From an uncultured Lachnospiraceae bacterium (lineage in GTDB: Bacteria; Bacillota; Clostridia; Lachnospirales; Lachnospiraceae), in contig CALGGL010000365.1 of NCBI GenBank assembly GCA_937915975.1, positions 1 to 16,023 of the forward strand: 16,023 bases of DNA, read 5' to 3'. Positions 1 through 6,902 of this stretch are shown in pieces. The position numbers and the translations under genes are program-made. A model generated the notes under the pieces. It was given only the letters and a program-made list of their open reading frames with translations. It had not been told where the DNA came from and ran no database searches. The first letter of the stretch is position 1, and each line of letters begins with the position of its first letter.

Positions 1-2
1 AC

Positions 3-1337
3 ACAGCCACATTCACAACGCCCGCATTCACTGAAAAAGGAATCCGCTATTTCTATTGCGTGGCAACAACCGTGATTGCCGAAAACGAGGGCGGTGACGT
101 TAACACAGTAGCGACAATCAGCAACGTGGTGAGCGTGGCATGCACGGGGTTGCCGGTGGTGCAGATTGATACGGCGGATGGAAACCCGACACCGGCAAAA
201 GAAAAACACAACGGTCGGCTTCAAATCTATTATCCTGATGGGAAAAAATATGACAGCGGTACGGCAAATGAATTTACGGTGAAAGTCCGTGGCAATGCGA
301 CGGCTGGGTATCCTAAGCGTCCGTACAAATTGAAACTCCCGAAGAAAATGAATCTCCTCAACATTGACTCATCGGAAAACAAAGATAAAAATTGGGTATT
401 GCTTGCCGGTTATTGCGACAAGACTTTGTTGCGGACAAAAATCGGATTCTACACGGCATCGCTTTTTAATGATATTATTGGCAACGAAAAGTTATACATT
501 CCGCATTCAGAATTTGTCGATGTCGTGCTGAATGGAGAATATATCGGAAATTATTGCCTGACGGATTCAGTAAAAGAAGGCTCTGAGCGACTTGCAGTAA
601 ATGAGAAAGCGATGGATGAAGGCGGCATTGGTTTTGTCGCAGAGTGGGATTCTAATTATTATGCAAGTGAACCGAAATGGTTTAAAACGCAGAAGAAACA
701 ATATCCATATACTTTTAAATTCCCGGATACTGATGACGCAGACTTTGATTCCTATATGGCATGGTTTGAAGAAAATATGAATAAATTTGAATCGGCTTTG
801 TATGATGAAGATTCGGAAGATGACTGGAAGAATTATATCGATATAGAAAGCTTTGCCCGCTGGTTCTTGGCGCATAATATTCTTGCAAATATTGATACGA
901 ATTATTTTTTCAGCAAAAAGACCTCTGACGACACATCAAAACTCATTATGGGACCTGTCTGGGATTTTGAGTGGAGCATCGGAATCGGCTGGTACTATGG
1001 AAGCCGCCCGCGACCGGCTGACTATTGGTGTGTAAGCGGCTGGTATTTTGCGGAGCTTTTGAAAAAGGCAGAATTTGTTGCGGAAGTGAAATCTCAGTGG
1101 GAAAAACTGAATTCTGCATATCCTGACCTTGCAGGAACGATAAATGCAAAAATGGACGAATACGCGGAAAACATTGGGACTTCACAAAAAATCAACTTCA
1201 TGCGCTGGAACATTCTGAACACAAGCGTTTCCGTTGGCGGAATTCCGCTCGGCGATTATGAAGCAGAGCTGGACTGTGACAAACAGTTTATGACAAACAG
1301 AATTCCCTGGCTCGACAGCGCAATCAATGGGCTGTAG
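3..1337 (+). CDS. CotH-type kinase-like surface protein with preceding Ig-like domain, 5'-truncated by window edge
   Basis: The reading frame is open to the left edge. The GTG at position 60 is therefore probably internal, because the residues before it (GIRYFYCVATT) form the last strands of an Ig-like domain that runs on to about nt 170. A CotH domain follows. It has the VRGNATAGYPKRPYKLKL segment (nt 285-348), the DKTLLR segment near nt 418-435, LNGEYIGNY near 527-555, the NIDTNYF segment near 889-909 and a PVWDFEW segment near 952-972. These match the conserved blocks of the CotH family, atypical protein kinases known from spore coats and also common in secreted bacterial proteins. The Ig-like domain suggests an extracellular or surface role rather than a spore coat role. 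Base composition and codons are GC-richer than the genes from 2.33 kb onward. Family assignment is firm; substrate is unknown. Confidence 0.85.
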   Translation, partial: TATFTTPAFTEKGIRYFYCVATTVIAENEGGDVNTVATISNVVSVACTGLPVVQIDTADGNPTPAKEKHNGRLQIYYPDGKKYDSGTANEFTVKVRGNATAGYPKRPYKLKLPKKMNLLNIDSSENKDKNWVLLAGYCDKTLLRTKIGFYTASLFNDIIGNEKLYIPHSEFVDVVLNGEYIGNYCLTDSVKEGSERLAVNEKAMDEGGIGFVAEWDSNYYASEPKWFKTQKKQYPYTFKFPDTDDADFDSYMAWFEENMNKFESALYDEDSEDDWKNYIDIESFARWFLAHNILANIDTNYFFSKKTSDDTSKLIMGPVWDFEWSIGIGWYYGSRPRPADYWCVSGWYFAELLKKAEFVAEVKSQWEKLNSAYPDLAGTINAKMDEYAENIGTSQKINFMRWNILNTSVSVGGIPLGDYEAELDCDKQFMTNRIPWLDSAINGL

Positions 1338-1377
1338 CCCCCAACTCAAACCGTCTTGCCTAAATGTGTTAAAGTCA

Positions 1378-1440
1378 GTGTTCGGAAAATGTTAGTCGCA
1401 GAGCGACCTCGGTTGCGTAGCAACTAGCGTTTCCGAACAC
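1378..1440. repeat. Palindromic element folding as a three-way junction between convergent genes; probable terminator
   Basis: Perfect 11-base arms GTGTTCGGAAA (1378-1388) and TTTCCGAACAC (1430-1440) enclose two small perfect hairpins. These are GTCGC-AGA-GCGAC (1395-1407) and GTTGC-GTA-GCAAC (1412-1424). GTTA/TAGC can extend the outer stem. The element lies between the convergent CotH and Rpn genes, and the T-rich tract after the right arm (1442-1450) suits termination of the plus-strand gene. Such compact nested palindromes are often dispersed repeats, but only one copy is visible here. Confidence 0.75.
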
Positions 1441-1447
1441 CTTTATT

Positions 1448-2269
1448 TTATGCAATGTTGAAGCTCTCTTTTAAGGCAGATTCTGACATATTGAGTTTCG
1501 CGGCGGCATCTTTAATGGAAATGAGACCTGACTTTATTAAGTCAAAATAAGTTTCAAAGATACCTTCTTTTTGCCCCTCTTTTCGTCCTTCCTCTCTGCC
1601 TCGTTTGAGAACATCTTGGTCGTGGAGATTCCATGCCATGTATTCGTTTACGAATGACTGCTCGAATTTTTTCGTCTGCACCATATTCTCAATCCTCCTC
1701 GTTAAATCAGAGTTCGCTTTGTTGTTTTTTACGAATGAAAGAAATTCCTTTAGTTCAGGATTTTCTTCTTCCTCGTACGCGGCACAGTTGAAGATAAGAT
1801 GGTGGGTCTCATCTTTTAGCTCAACGCTTTCTTTTTCTTTGCATTTTCTCTCAAAAGTGTATATCGGCAAATTATCATTGAACGGGTCGGATAGGCAGAT
1901 AAAAATGACATAACTTTCTTTTAATTCAGAATAGTCCGCGCCTTTCATAAGGCTGTCAATATCTATCATGCTCTGATAGTAGCGTGTTCGCTTGCCGATG
2001 TTCTTGATTGTATATGACTGGCACTCGACATCAAACACCTTGTCGGAATTCGCCACATATACATCGAGTCTAACACCTTTCTTTGAATAGAATGGGCTGA
2101 TGGATTTCTGGAGCTCAGGATATTCGATATGGTCAATTTTGATTTGCAGAAGTCGCTCCAAAACACCCTTGCAGATTTCTGCATCGCGCATGACTGCCCC
2201 GAACATAAAATCATCTGAGAAAACGAGTTGGTCTATAGGTTTTATTTGACGAGAAATTATATCTTGCAT
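1448..2269 (-). CDS. Rpn-family PD-(D/E)XK nuclease / putative transposase
   Basis: The product of 273 residues belongs to the recombination-promoting nuclease (Rpn, PDDEXK_2) family. The nuclease core is visible as the IDQLVFSDDFMFGAVM opening, then RLDVYV with the first acidic residue and VFDVECQ with the E-x-Q pair of the PD-(D/E)XK fold. The C-terminal quarter holds the charged repeat KRGREEGRKEGQKEG that is typical of this family, followed by a short helical segment ending LNMSESALKESF. Family members are DNA endonucleases linked to recombination, often present in many copies. The frame extends upstream to an ATG at 2317, but I prefer the ATG at 2269. The extra 16 residues are not family-like, and a strong promoter lies directly before 2269, leaving essentially no leader. 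The gene shares the GC-richer character of the left end and overlaps the truncated ADH only if the longer start is used. Confidence 0.85.
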   Translation of the reverse strand: MQDIISRQIKPIDQLVFSDDFMFGAVMRDAEICKGVLERLLQIKIDHIEYPELQKSISPFYSKKGVRLDVYVANSDKVFDVECQSYTIKNIGKRTRYYQSMIDIDSLMKGADYSELKESYVIFICLSDPFNDNLPIYTFERKCKEKESVELKDETHHLIFNCAAYEEEENPELKEFLSFVKNNKANSDLTRRIENMVQTKKFEQSFVNEYMAWNLHDQDVLKRGREEGRKEGQKEGIFETYFDLIKSGLISIKDAAAKLNMSESALKESFNIA

Positions 2270-2275
2270 AGGCAA

Positions 2276-2305
2276 ATTATAACATATAGTTTGAGAAATT
2301 GTCAT
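2276..2305 (-). promoter_or_regulatory. Promoter of the Rpn gene, predicting a leaderless transcript
   Basis: On the minus strand, ATGACA (2300-2305) and TATAAT (2276-2281) are separated by 18 bases. Only six bases separate the -10 box from the ATG at 2269, so transcription would begin at or next to the start codon. No Shine-Dalgarno sequence precedes this ATG. Confidence 0.6.
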
Positions 2306-2335
2306 GCTCATTTTCATAGCATCTTCTTTCTCAAG
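2306..2335. other. Breakpoint between two DNA types, truncating the ADH gene
   Basis: To the right, the ADH reading frame matches its family up to the residues IAKNLR and then ends within four codons (KKML, stop). To the left, the Rpn promoter and gene begin, with different base composition. The exact join cannot be fixed better than this interval. No inverted repeats or target-site duplication are evident at it. It may be a recombination scar, an insertion edge or an assembly join. Confidence 0.6.
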
Positions 2336-3018
2336 TTTTTAGCTATAAGCTTAATTGCCTCAAGGTTAAGGCAGTCCGAAAGCTCCCAGGCTGCCGCTGT
2401 GGTATAACCCTCGATAGCATGTGTCAAAGCATCCATACCTGTTGATGCTGTAAGTCCCTTAGGCATAGAAGCCATCATATCAGGATCAACCACTGCGATA
2501 TCAGGTATATCGTTAGGGTCTACACATACAAATTTACGTTTCTTTTCAACATCTGTGATAACATAGTTAATAGTTGATTCAGCACCTGTTCCGCCTGTTG
2601 TAGGAACAGCGATTGTAAATACTGTACGATTCTTTGTCGGAGCAACTCCCTCAAGAGAACGAACATCTGCGTACTCAGGATTATTAACGATTATTCCTAT
2701 ACCCTTGCCGGTGTCCATTGAAGAACCGCCGCCTATCGTAATCATAAAATCAGCCCCGGAAGCCTTGTAAGCTTCTACGCCGCTTTTTACATTTTCAATA
2801 GTCGGATTAGGCTTGATATCAGAATAAACCTCATATGCTATACCATTTTGATCAAGTAAATCCGTAACCTTCGCAGTAACCCCAAACTTTACCAAATCAG
2901 GATCGGATGCAACAAATGCCTTTTTAAAGCCCTTAGCCTTGATAATTCCCGGAATCTCATTGATAGCACCGTGACCGTGATAAGAAATACCATTCAATAC
3001 AAAACGATTAACACCCAT
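2314..3018 (-). pseudogene. Iron-dependent alcohol dehydrogenase (FucO/lactaldehyde reductase-like), C-terminally truncated
   Basis: The 234 residues correspond to the N-terminal 60 percent of a group III Fe-dependent alcohol dehydrogenase, whose members are normally about 380 residues. The nucleotide-binding domain is complete, including GGGSSMD (residues 96-102) and the PTTGGTGAE segment. The first two metal ligands are present as D196 and H200 in ASTGMDALTHAIEGY. The two later histidine ligands (H263 and H277 in E. coli FucO) and the rest of the helical domain are missing. The product should therefore not bind iron properly. The start ATG has an AGGAGG-like site (AGGAGGG) about eight bases upstream, and a promoter and operator-like palindrome precede it, so the 5' end is intact. 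The family interconverts alcohols and aldehydes such as lactaldehyde/propanediol or ethanol/acetaldehyde; the substrate here cannot be named. Truncation coincides with the composition breakpoint. Confidence 0.85.
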
Positions 3019-3050
3019 TCTTTTACCCTCCTATAAAGTGATTTTTTCGT

Positions 3051-3069
3051 GTACATATGAAATATGTAC
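3051..3069. promoter_or_regulatory. Perfect palindrome in the ADH leader, candidate operator
   Basis: GTACATAT and ATATGTAC form perfect 8-base arms around the three-base centre GAA. The site lies downstream of the predicted start of transcription and about 33 bases before the ADH start codon. A bound dimeric repressor could block elongation there. As RNA, the arms form a weak, AU-rich hairpin ahead of the ribosome binding site. Confidence 0.5.
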
Positions 3070-3088
3070 CATTAACAATTGGACTTTA

Positions 3089-3118
3089 ATTATAACATAC
3101 AGTATCTGTGCATAGCAA
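3089..3118 (-). promoter_or_regulatory. Promoter of the ADH gene
   Basis: On the minus strand, TTGCTA (3113-3118) and a perfect TATAAT (3089-3094) are separated by 18 bases. The start of transcription would fall near 3082, giving a leader of about 64 bases that contains the palindrome at 3051-3069. Confidence 0.55.
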
Positions 3119-3249
3119 TAACGAAACAGCAATGTACTTACAAAATTTCAGTCGTTGCAGCAAGTATATTTTTGTGCAATCTGCTGTTTTTTTCATAAAA
3201 TTCGTTAAAAAAATATATATAATTACTTTTTTTTTGCAAAAAACTGTGT

Positions 3250-3255
3250 TATAAT
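3250..3255 (+). promoter_or_regulatory. Probable -10 box for the chemoreceptor gene
   Basis: A perfect TATAAT lies 74 bases before the ATG at 3330. No good -35 box is found at normal spacing; the upstream stretch is a T-rich tract (3223-3235). I see no sigma-28 type motif (TAAA/GCCGATAA), which motility genes often use. The remainder of the 311-base divergent spacer 3019-3329 is AT-rich, with the ADH promoter and palindrome on its left side. Confidence 0.35.
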
Positions 3256-3329
3256 TTCATTTAATTGACGGGTTTTTTAATTTGCATCGTAAACAGGGGT
3301 TATAAAATACACAAGGAGGAAGTATTTTT

Positions 3330-4739
3330 ATGTTTAAGAAAAAACAAGGATTTGAACCTGAAATAAACGGACAGCTTTCACAGCTTTCCGCTGAAGTAGC
3401 AAAATATAAAGAGGATGCAGCATTAAACTATCGTATGCTTGAGTCTATCAATAACAGTGCACACCTTTCGGTATGGATGGCATTTTTTGACGAGCAGGGA
3501 CAACAAACAGGTGTAAGATTCACAGATGAAATGAGACGAGTACTCGGATATAATATAAATGAACTCCCTGATACAATTGATTCTCTGGGTAAGCTTATTC
3601 ACCCTGATGATTCGGAAGCTGTATTCGCCGCATACGGAAATGCGGTAGCTAATCCCAACGCAGTATATGATATTGATTACAAGCTTCTTGCAAAAAACGG
3701 AGAATATCGTATGTACCATGCCACAGGAGAGGTTTTAAGACGTCCTAACGGAACTCCTGAGGTTTTTATAGGAACCTTTGTTGATATTGAGGATAAGCTT
3801 AAAACCGAGGCTAAGCTTGAACATGACCAGAGAAGACAGTTTGCGGTTGACAAGATGATGCTTGAGGGTTCATGGAGTCTTGACCTGACACAGGGTGCCA
3901 TAGATGATCCAAATACTCCTATGGTATTTTCAGACCAGTTTAAGAAGCTTCTCGGATACAGTAATTCCATCGACTTCCCTGATATTATGTCATCCTGGTT
4001 AACCAAGATTCATCCGGATGACGTGGAGGCAGCGGCAGGTTTGATGGCTAAACAGATGGCAGACCCGACCGGTGATACCGTATTTGATATGGAATACCGT
4101 ATCCAGCACAAGAGCGGTGAATATAAATGGTTCAGAGCTTCCAGCTATGTAGTATTTTCCAAGACAAAGGAACCTCTTATGGCTGCCGGAACAATTTTGG
4201 ATGTTACAGAGGAAAAGGAACACAGAGATAAGTTCGAAACAGAGCTTGCTCCTGATATAGAAAGTCTTGAGGCAAAAATAGGAGATGTTTCAAAAACCGT
4301 TGATGACGCTGCAAGCGAAATGCAGGATGTTGCACTTCGTCAAACCGAGATTGCAGAGGCTTCTCAGGAAATCGAGGCATCGGTTGATGCATCCATGGAG
4401 ATTATTAAGAGTATCGAGAGTATCGCTGCCCAGACCAACCTTCTTTCACTTAATGCAAGTATTGAGGCTGCAAGAGCAGGCGAAGCAGGTAAGGGCTTTG
4501 CGGTAGTTGCAAGCGAGGTTCAGAATCTTGCCAATTCAACTAAGGAGACAACTAGCAACATCTCCCAGATTCTTGGTGAAATGAATACTTCTGTTAAGAA
4601 TGTTATGCAGAAAATCAATCAAATTAACGATAACATAACATCACAGAGTGCTAATATGGAAGAAATTAACGCAACTATGGAAGAGCTTCATACACTTGCC
4701 GTAGCGATAGGTGATATGACCTCACACTTGTATTCATAA
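3330..4739 (+). CDS. Soluble methyl-accepting chemotaxis-type receptor with two PAS domains
   Basis: The 469-residue protein has no signal peptide or membrane segment and should act in the cytoplasm. Two PAS_3-type domains are visible at about residues 45-155 and 175-295. Each has the LGY...HPDD pattern (IHPDD at 90-94 and 227-231) and the GEY+(M/W) strand, and each ends in a GTF/GTI-x-DV(T/I)E segment. A receptor signalling domain follows from about 305 to the end. Its hairpin tip at about 364-400 reads [29 protein letters not shown] in pieces, the part that contacts CheA and CheW. Compared with standard receptors it lacks transmembrane and HAMP parts. It would transmit a cytoplasmic cue, such as a redox or small-ligand signal, to the chemotaxis kinase. 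An AAGGAGG site (3313-3319) lies ten bases before the ATG. The next gene encodes a second, much smaller receptor. The ligand is not predictable from sequence. Confidence 0.9.
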   Translation: MFKKKQGFEPEINGQLSQLSAEVAKYKEDAALNYRMLESINNSAHLSVWMAFFDEQGQQTGVRFTDEMRRVLGYNINELPDTIDSLGKLIHPDDSEAVFAAYGNAVANPNAVYDIDYKLLAKNGEYRMYHATGEVLRRPNGTPEVFIGTFVDIEDKLKTEAKLEHDQRRQFAVDKMMLEGSWSLDLTQGAIDDPNTPMVFSDQFKKLLGYSNSIDFPDIMSSWLTKIHPDDVEAAAGLMAKQMADPTGDTVFDMEYRIQHKSGEYKWFRASSYVVFSKTKEPLMAAGTILDVTEEKEHRDKFETELAPDIESLEAKIGDVSKTVDDAASEMQDVALRQTEIAEASQEIEASVDASMEIIKSIESIAAQTNLLSLNASIEAARAGEAGKGFAVVASEVQNLANSTKETTSNISQILGEMNTSVKNVMQKINQINDNITSQSANMEEINATMEELHTLAVAIGDMTSHLYS

Positions 4740-4860
4740 AAAATAAATTTATTTTTGATAGTAAATACTTTTGATTTTTATATTGAAATTTTATATGAAA
4801 TTATATACAATAATATTCAGATTATTATAAATATACTAAAAAACATTAGGGGGTATCACA

Positions 4861-5454
4861 ATGGCAATAAATGAATATTTAGATATAAGCTTATTAGATG
4901 AGCTTTTGGTCGATTGGTCCGCTGCTACAGGTATGATTGCAGTAGTTCTTGATGACGAAGGGAACTTCCTTTCCAATAAATTAGGCTTTTCCCGTGATAA
5001 TATCGAGGCTTTCAGTGAGGACATTGAGGTTGATGACGTTATTGCGGCATCGGTTATCGGAGGACCTTTAGATGAGGATACTCCCGAAGAGCAGGTCGAG
5101 GCTGCTTCGAAGCTTCTTGTATCTTCCATCACAAATCTTTTTGAAAGATATTACAACAAGCAGCAGTTAGACGGAATCAAGGATAATTTTGCCGACAGTA
5201 TAACAGATGCTGCCGGATTAATAAGAGAGCTTACCTTGAAATCACAAGGACTTAAGAAGATTGAAAACAAGCAGAACATTCTTGCACTTAATGCTTCCAT
5301 AGAAGCAGCAAGAGCAGGAGAAGCAGGACGAGGATTTACGGTAGTTGCACATGAATTCGGTAAGATGGCTCACGAATCAGGTGTTATCAATGATGCCATT
5401 CAAAAGACATTAAAGCAGCTTGACGGCTCTATGAAGGAGCTTGGAGCAAATTAG
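4861..5454 (+). CDS. Miniature chemoreceptor-like protein: short PocR-like sensor plus receptor hairpin tip
   Basis: The protein has only 197 residues. Residues 1-100 resemble the ends of a PocR-type sensor domain ([15 protein letters not shown] at the start, VIGGPL and a [15 protein letters not shown] helix near the end). They are much shorter than the usual domain, as if the ligand-binding middle were missing. Residues about 134-170 are a recognisable receptor tip ([21 protein letters not shown]), but the stems on either side are only 20-35 residues. The residues that in E. coli Tsr contact CheA/CheW (N381, E385, R388, E391, V398) appear kept. The following EVR+LA motif is changed to EFGKMA. 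There is no membrane segment. AGGGGG precedes the ATG, and the 121-base gap from the larger receptor gene is extremely AT-rich with no clear terminator. It could join a soluble receptor array or act as a competitor. Family assignment is good; role is inference. Confidence 0.8.
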   Translation: MAINEYLDISLLDELLVDWSAATGMIAVVLDDEGNFLSNKLGFSRDNIEAFSEDIEVDDVIAASVIGGPLDEDTPEEQVEAASKLLVSSITNLFERYYNKQQLDGIKDNFADSITDAAGLIRELTLKSQGLKKIENKQNILALNASIEAARAGEAGRGFTVVAHEFGKMAHESGVINDAIQKTLKQLDGSMKELGAN

Positions 5455-5562
5455 TTTTTAGAACCAACTTTTCACAATTAGGACATAATTTGAACACATT
5501 TTTATGTTAAGTTATTTCTTGTAAAGAGCTTTTCATATATTTGAATCCTCTCTCCCCTAAAT

Positions 5563-5608
5563 GAGTGATGAATAAATCCCTCCCCGGTTTGGTTCATCAC
5601 TCGTTTTT
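5563..5608 (+). terminator. Intrinsic terminator between the mini-receptor and the aminotransferase
   Basis: GAGTGATGAA (5563-5572) pairs perfectly with TTCATCACTC (5593-5602) across a 20-base loop, followed by G and five T. It closes the receptor transcription unit. Only 27 bases separate the T tract from the ATG at 5636, so it must also lie within, or overlap, the leader of the aminotransferase. The rest of 5455-5635 shows no convincing promoter. Confidence 0.75.
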
Positions 5609-5635
5609 ATTTTCCCATTTGAAAGGAGTTTTATA

Positions 5636-6823
5636 ATGATTAACGAAATGTACAAGGATATGACAGGCAAAGGCTCAGTCATAAGAGAATTTTTTACTTA
5701 CGCCAATAAGAAAGCACAGGAAATCGGAGCCGAAAATATATATAATTTTTCTATAGGAAATCCTTCCGTTCCTACTCCGCAGGAGTTTACGGACGGACTA
5801 ATCGAGATGCTTCAGACAAAAAATCCTGTTGCACTTCACGGCTACAGCCCGTCTCTTGGAATTGATTCCACAAGGGAAGCTGTTGCTGTTTCTTTAAATA
5901 AGCGTTTTGGTATGAACTACACAAAGGATGAGATATTTATGACAACAGGAGCAGCCGGAGCAATTGCCCATGCCATAAGATGCGTAGTTAAGGACGGCGA
6001 TGAGGTCATTACATTCGCTCCGTATTTTCCCGAGTATGTTCCGTACGTTACCGGAACCGGTGCGAAGCTTACCATCGTTCCGGCAGACATAGATACTTTC
6101 CAGATTAATTTTGATGAATTTGAAAAAGCACTTAACCCTAATGTTCAGGCAGTTTTAATTAATTCGCCTAACAACCCTTCAGGTATTGTGTATTCGACCA
6201 ATACGATAAAAAAGCTTGCTTCCATACTTGAAGCAAAGCAAAAGGAATACGGTCATGATATCTATCTCATATCCGATGAACCGTACCGTGAGATAGTATT
6301 TACCGGTACTGATGCTCCCTTTGTATCAGCCTTTTACGATAATTCTATCTGTTGCTATTCATTTAGCAAGTCTGTTTCCCTTCCGGGAGAACGAATCGGA
6401 TATGTTGCCGTTAATCCGGCATGTAAGGATGCAAAGCTTATTATACTTATGTGCGGTCAGATTTCGAGATTTACGGGACACAACTGCCCTCCTTCTTTAA
6501 TACAGCTCGGAATAGAAAGAATTCTTTATACAACAAGTGATCTTTCCGTTTATGAGAAAAACAAAGAAATATTATATAAAGAGCTAACAAGAATAGGATA
6601 TCATGTAGTTGAACCGGGCGGTACATTTTATATGTTCCCAAGAAGTCCTATTGCTGATGCAAATGAATTTTGCTGGAAGGCAGCAAAGGAGTATAACCTT
6701 ATTATTGTGCCGGGTGACAGCTTTAATTGTCCGGGGCATTTCAGAATTTCATACTGTGTTACAACGGATATGGTCGAAAAATCCATACCGTTATTTGAAA
6801 AACTCTACAATTCATACAATTAA
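5636..6823 (+). CDS. Class I/II PLP-dependent aminotransferase (aspartate aminotransferase fold)
   Basis: The 395-residue enzyme is a fold-type I aminotransferase. The PLP-binding residues are visible: N180 in NSPNNPSG, D214 and Y217 in SDEPYREI, and the Schiff-base lysine K245 in SFSKSVSLPGERIGY. R370 in GHFRISYC is the arginine that binds the substrate carboxylate. Length is normal for the family. It should move an amino group between an amino acid and a 2-oxo acid in the cytoplasm, but the sequence does not settle the specificity (aspartate, alanine or aromatic). An AAAGGAG site lies seven to eight bases before the ATG. It is flanked by a terminator just upstream and a new promoter just downstream, so it may be a single-gene unit whose own promoter is not obvious. 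Confidence 0.88.
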   Translation: MINEMYKDMTGKGSVIREFFTYANKKAQEIGAENIYNFSIGNPSVPTPQEFTDGLIEMLQTKNPVALHGYSPSLGIDSTREAVAVSLNKRFGMNYTKDEIFMTTGAAGAIAHAIRCVVKDGDEVITFAPYFPEYVPYVTGTGAKLTIVPADIDTFQINFDEFEKALNPNVQAVLINSPNNPSGIVYSTNTIKKLASILEAKQKEYGHDIYLISDEPYREIVFTGTDAPFVSAFYDNSICCYSFSKSVSLPGERIGYVAVNPACKDAKLIILMCGQISRFTGHNCPPSLIQLGIERILYTTSDLSVYEKNKEILYKELTRIGYHVVEPGGTFYMFPRSPIADANEFCWKAAKEYNLIIVPGDSFNCPGHFRISYCVTTDMVEKSIPLFEKLYNSYN

Positions 6824-6827
6824 AGCA

Positions 6828-6856
6828 TTGTTTTTTACGTGATTTTTTTGTATAAT
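6828..6856 (+). promoter_or_regulatory. Promoter of the malQ gene cluster
   Basis: TTGTTT (6828-6833) and a perfect TATAAT (6851-6856) are 17 bases apart and begin four bases after the aminotransferase stop codon. Transcription would start near 6863, giving a 40-base leader that contains GGGAGGA before the malQ ATG. Confidence 0.6.
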
Positions 6857-6902
6857 TCAGATTGTATGTGTGACTAAGAAATATCAGGGAGGATAAATAC
6901 CA

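Noticed and set aside
567..875. Reverse-strand open frame inside the CotH gene
   Set aside because: It is a shadow of the CotH reading frame, with no ribosome binding site and no family resemblance.
2270..2317. Longer Rpn start at 2317 overlapping the ADH stop as ATGA, suggesting translational coupling
   Set aside because: The extra 16 residues look like translated promoter DNA, containing the TATAAT region, and the overlap arises at the breakpoint, so coupling is probably accidental.
3125..3195. ACAGCA/TGCTGT arms followed by a T run, as a possible small RNA terminator in the divergent spacer
   Set aside because: The stem is only six pairs across a loop of about 50 bases with weak inner pairing, and no plus-strand promoter for such an RNA is evident.
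3256..3329. Possible c-di-GMP or other riboswitch before the chemoreceptor gene
   Set aside because: The conserved core sequences and helices of known riboswitch classes are absent; the leader is short and AT-rich.
4741..4754. Fourteen-base AT-only palindrome after the larger receptor gene as a terminator
   Set aside because: It contains no G-C pairs, so the RNA hairpin would be too weak; the surrounding DNA is AT-rich and such palindromes are expected by chance.
5455..5635. T-box or amino-acid riboswitch ahead of the aminotransferase
   Set aside because: No T-box bulge sequence, specifier stem or other known aptamer core is visible; only a plain terminator and one weak alternative pairing are seen.
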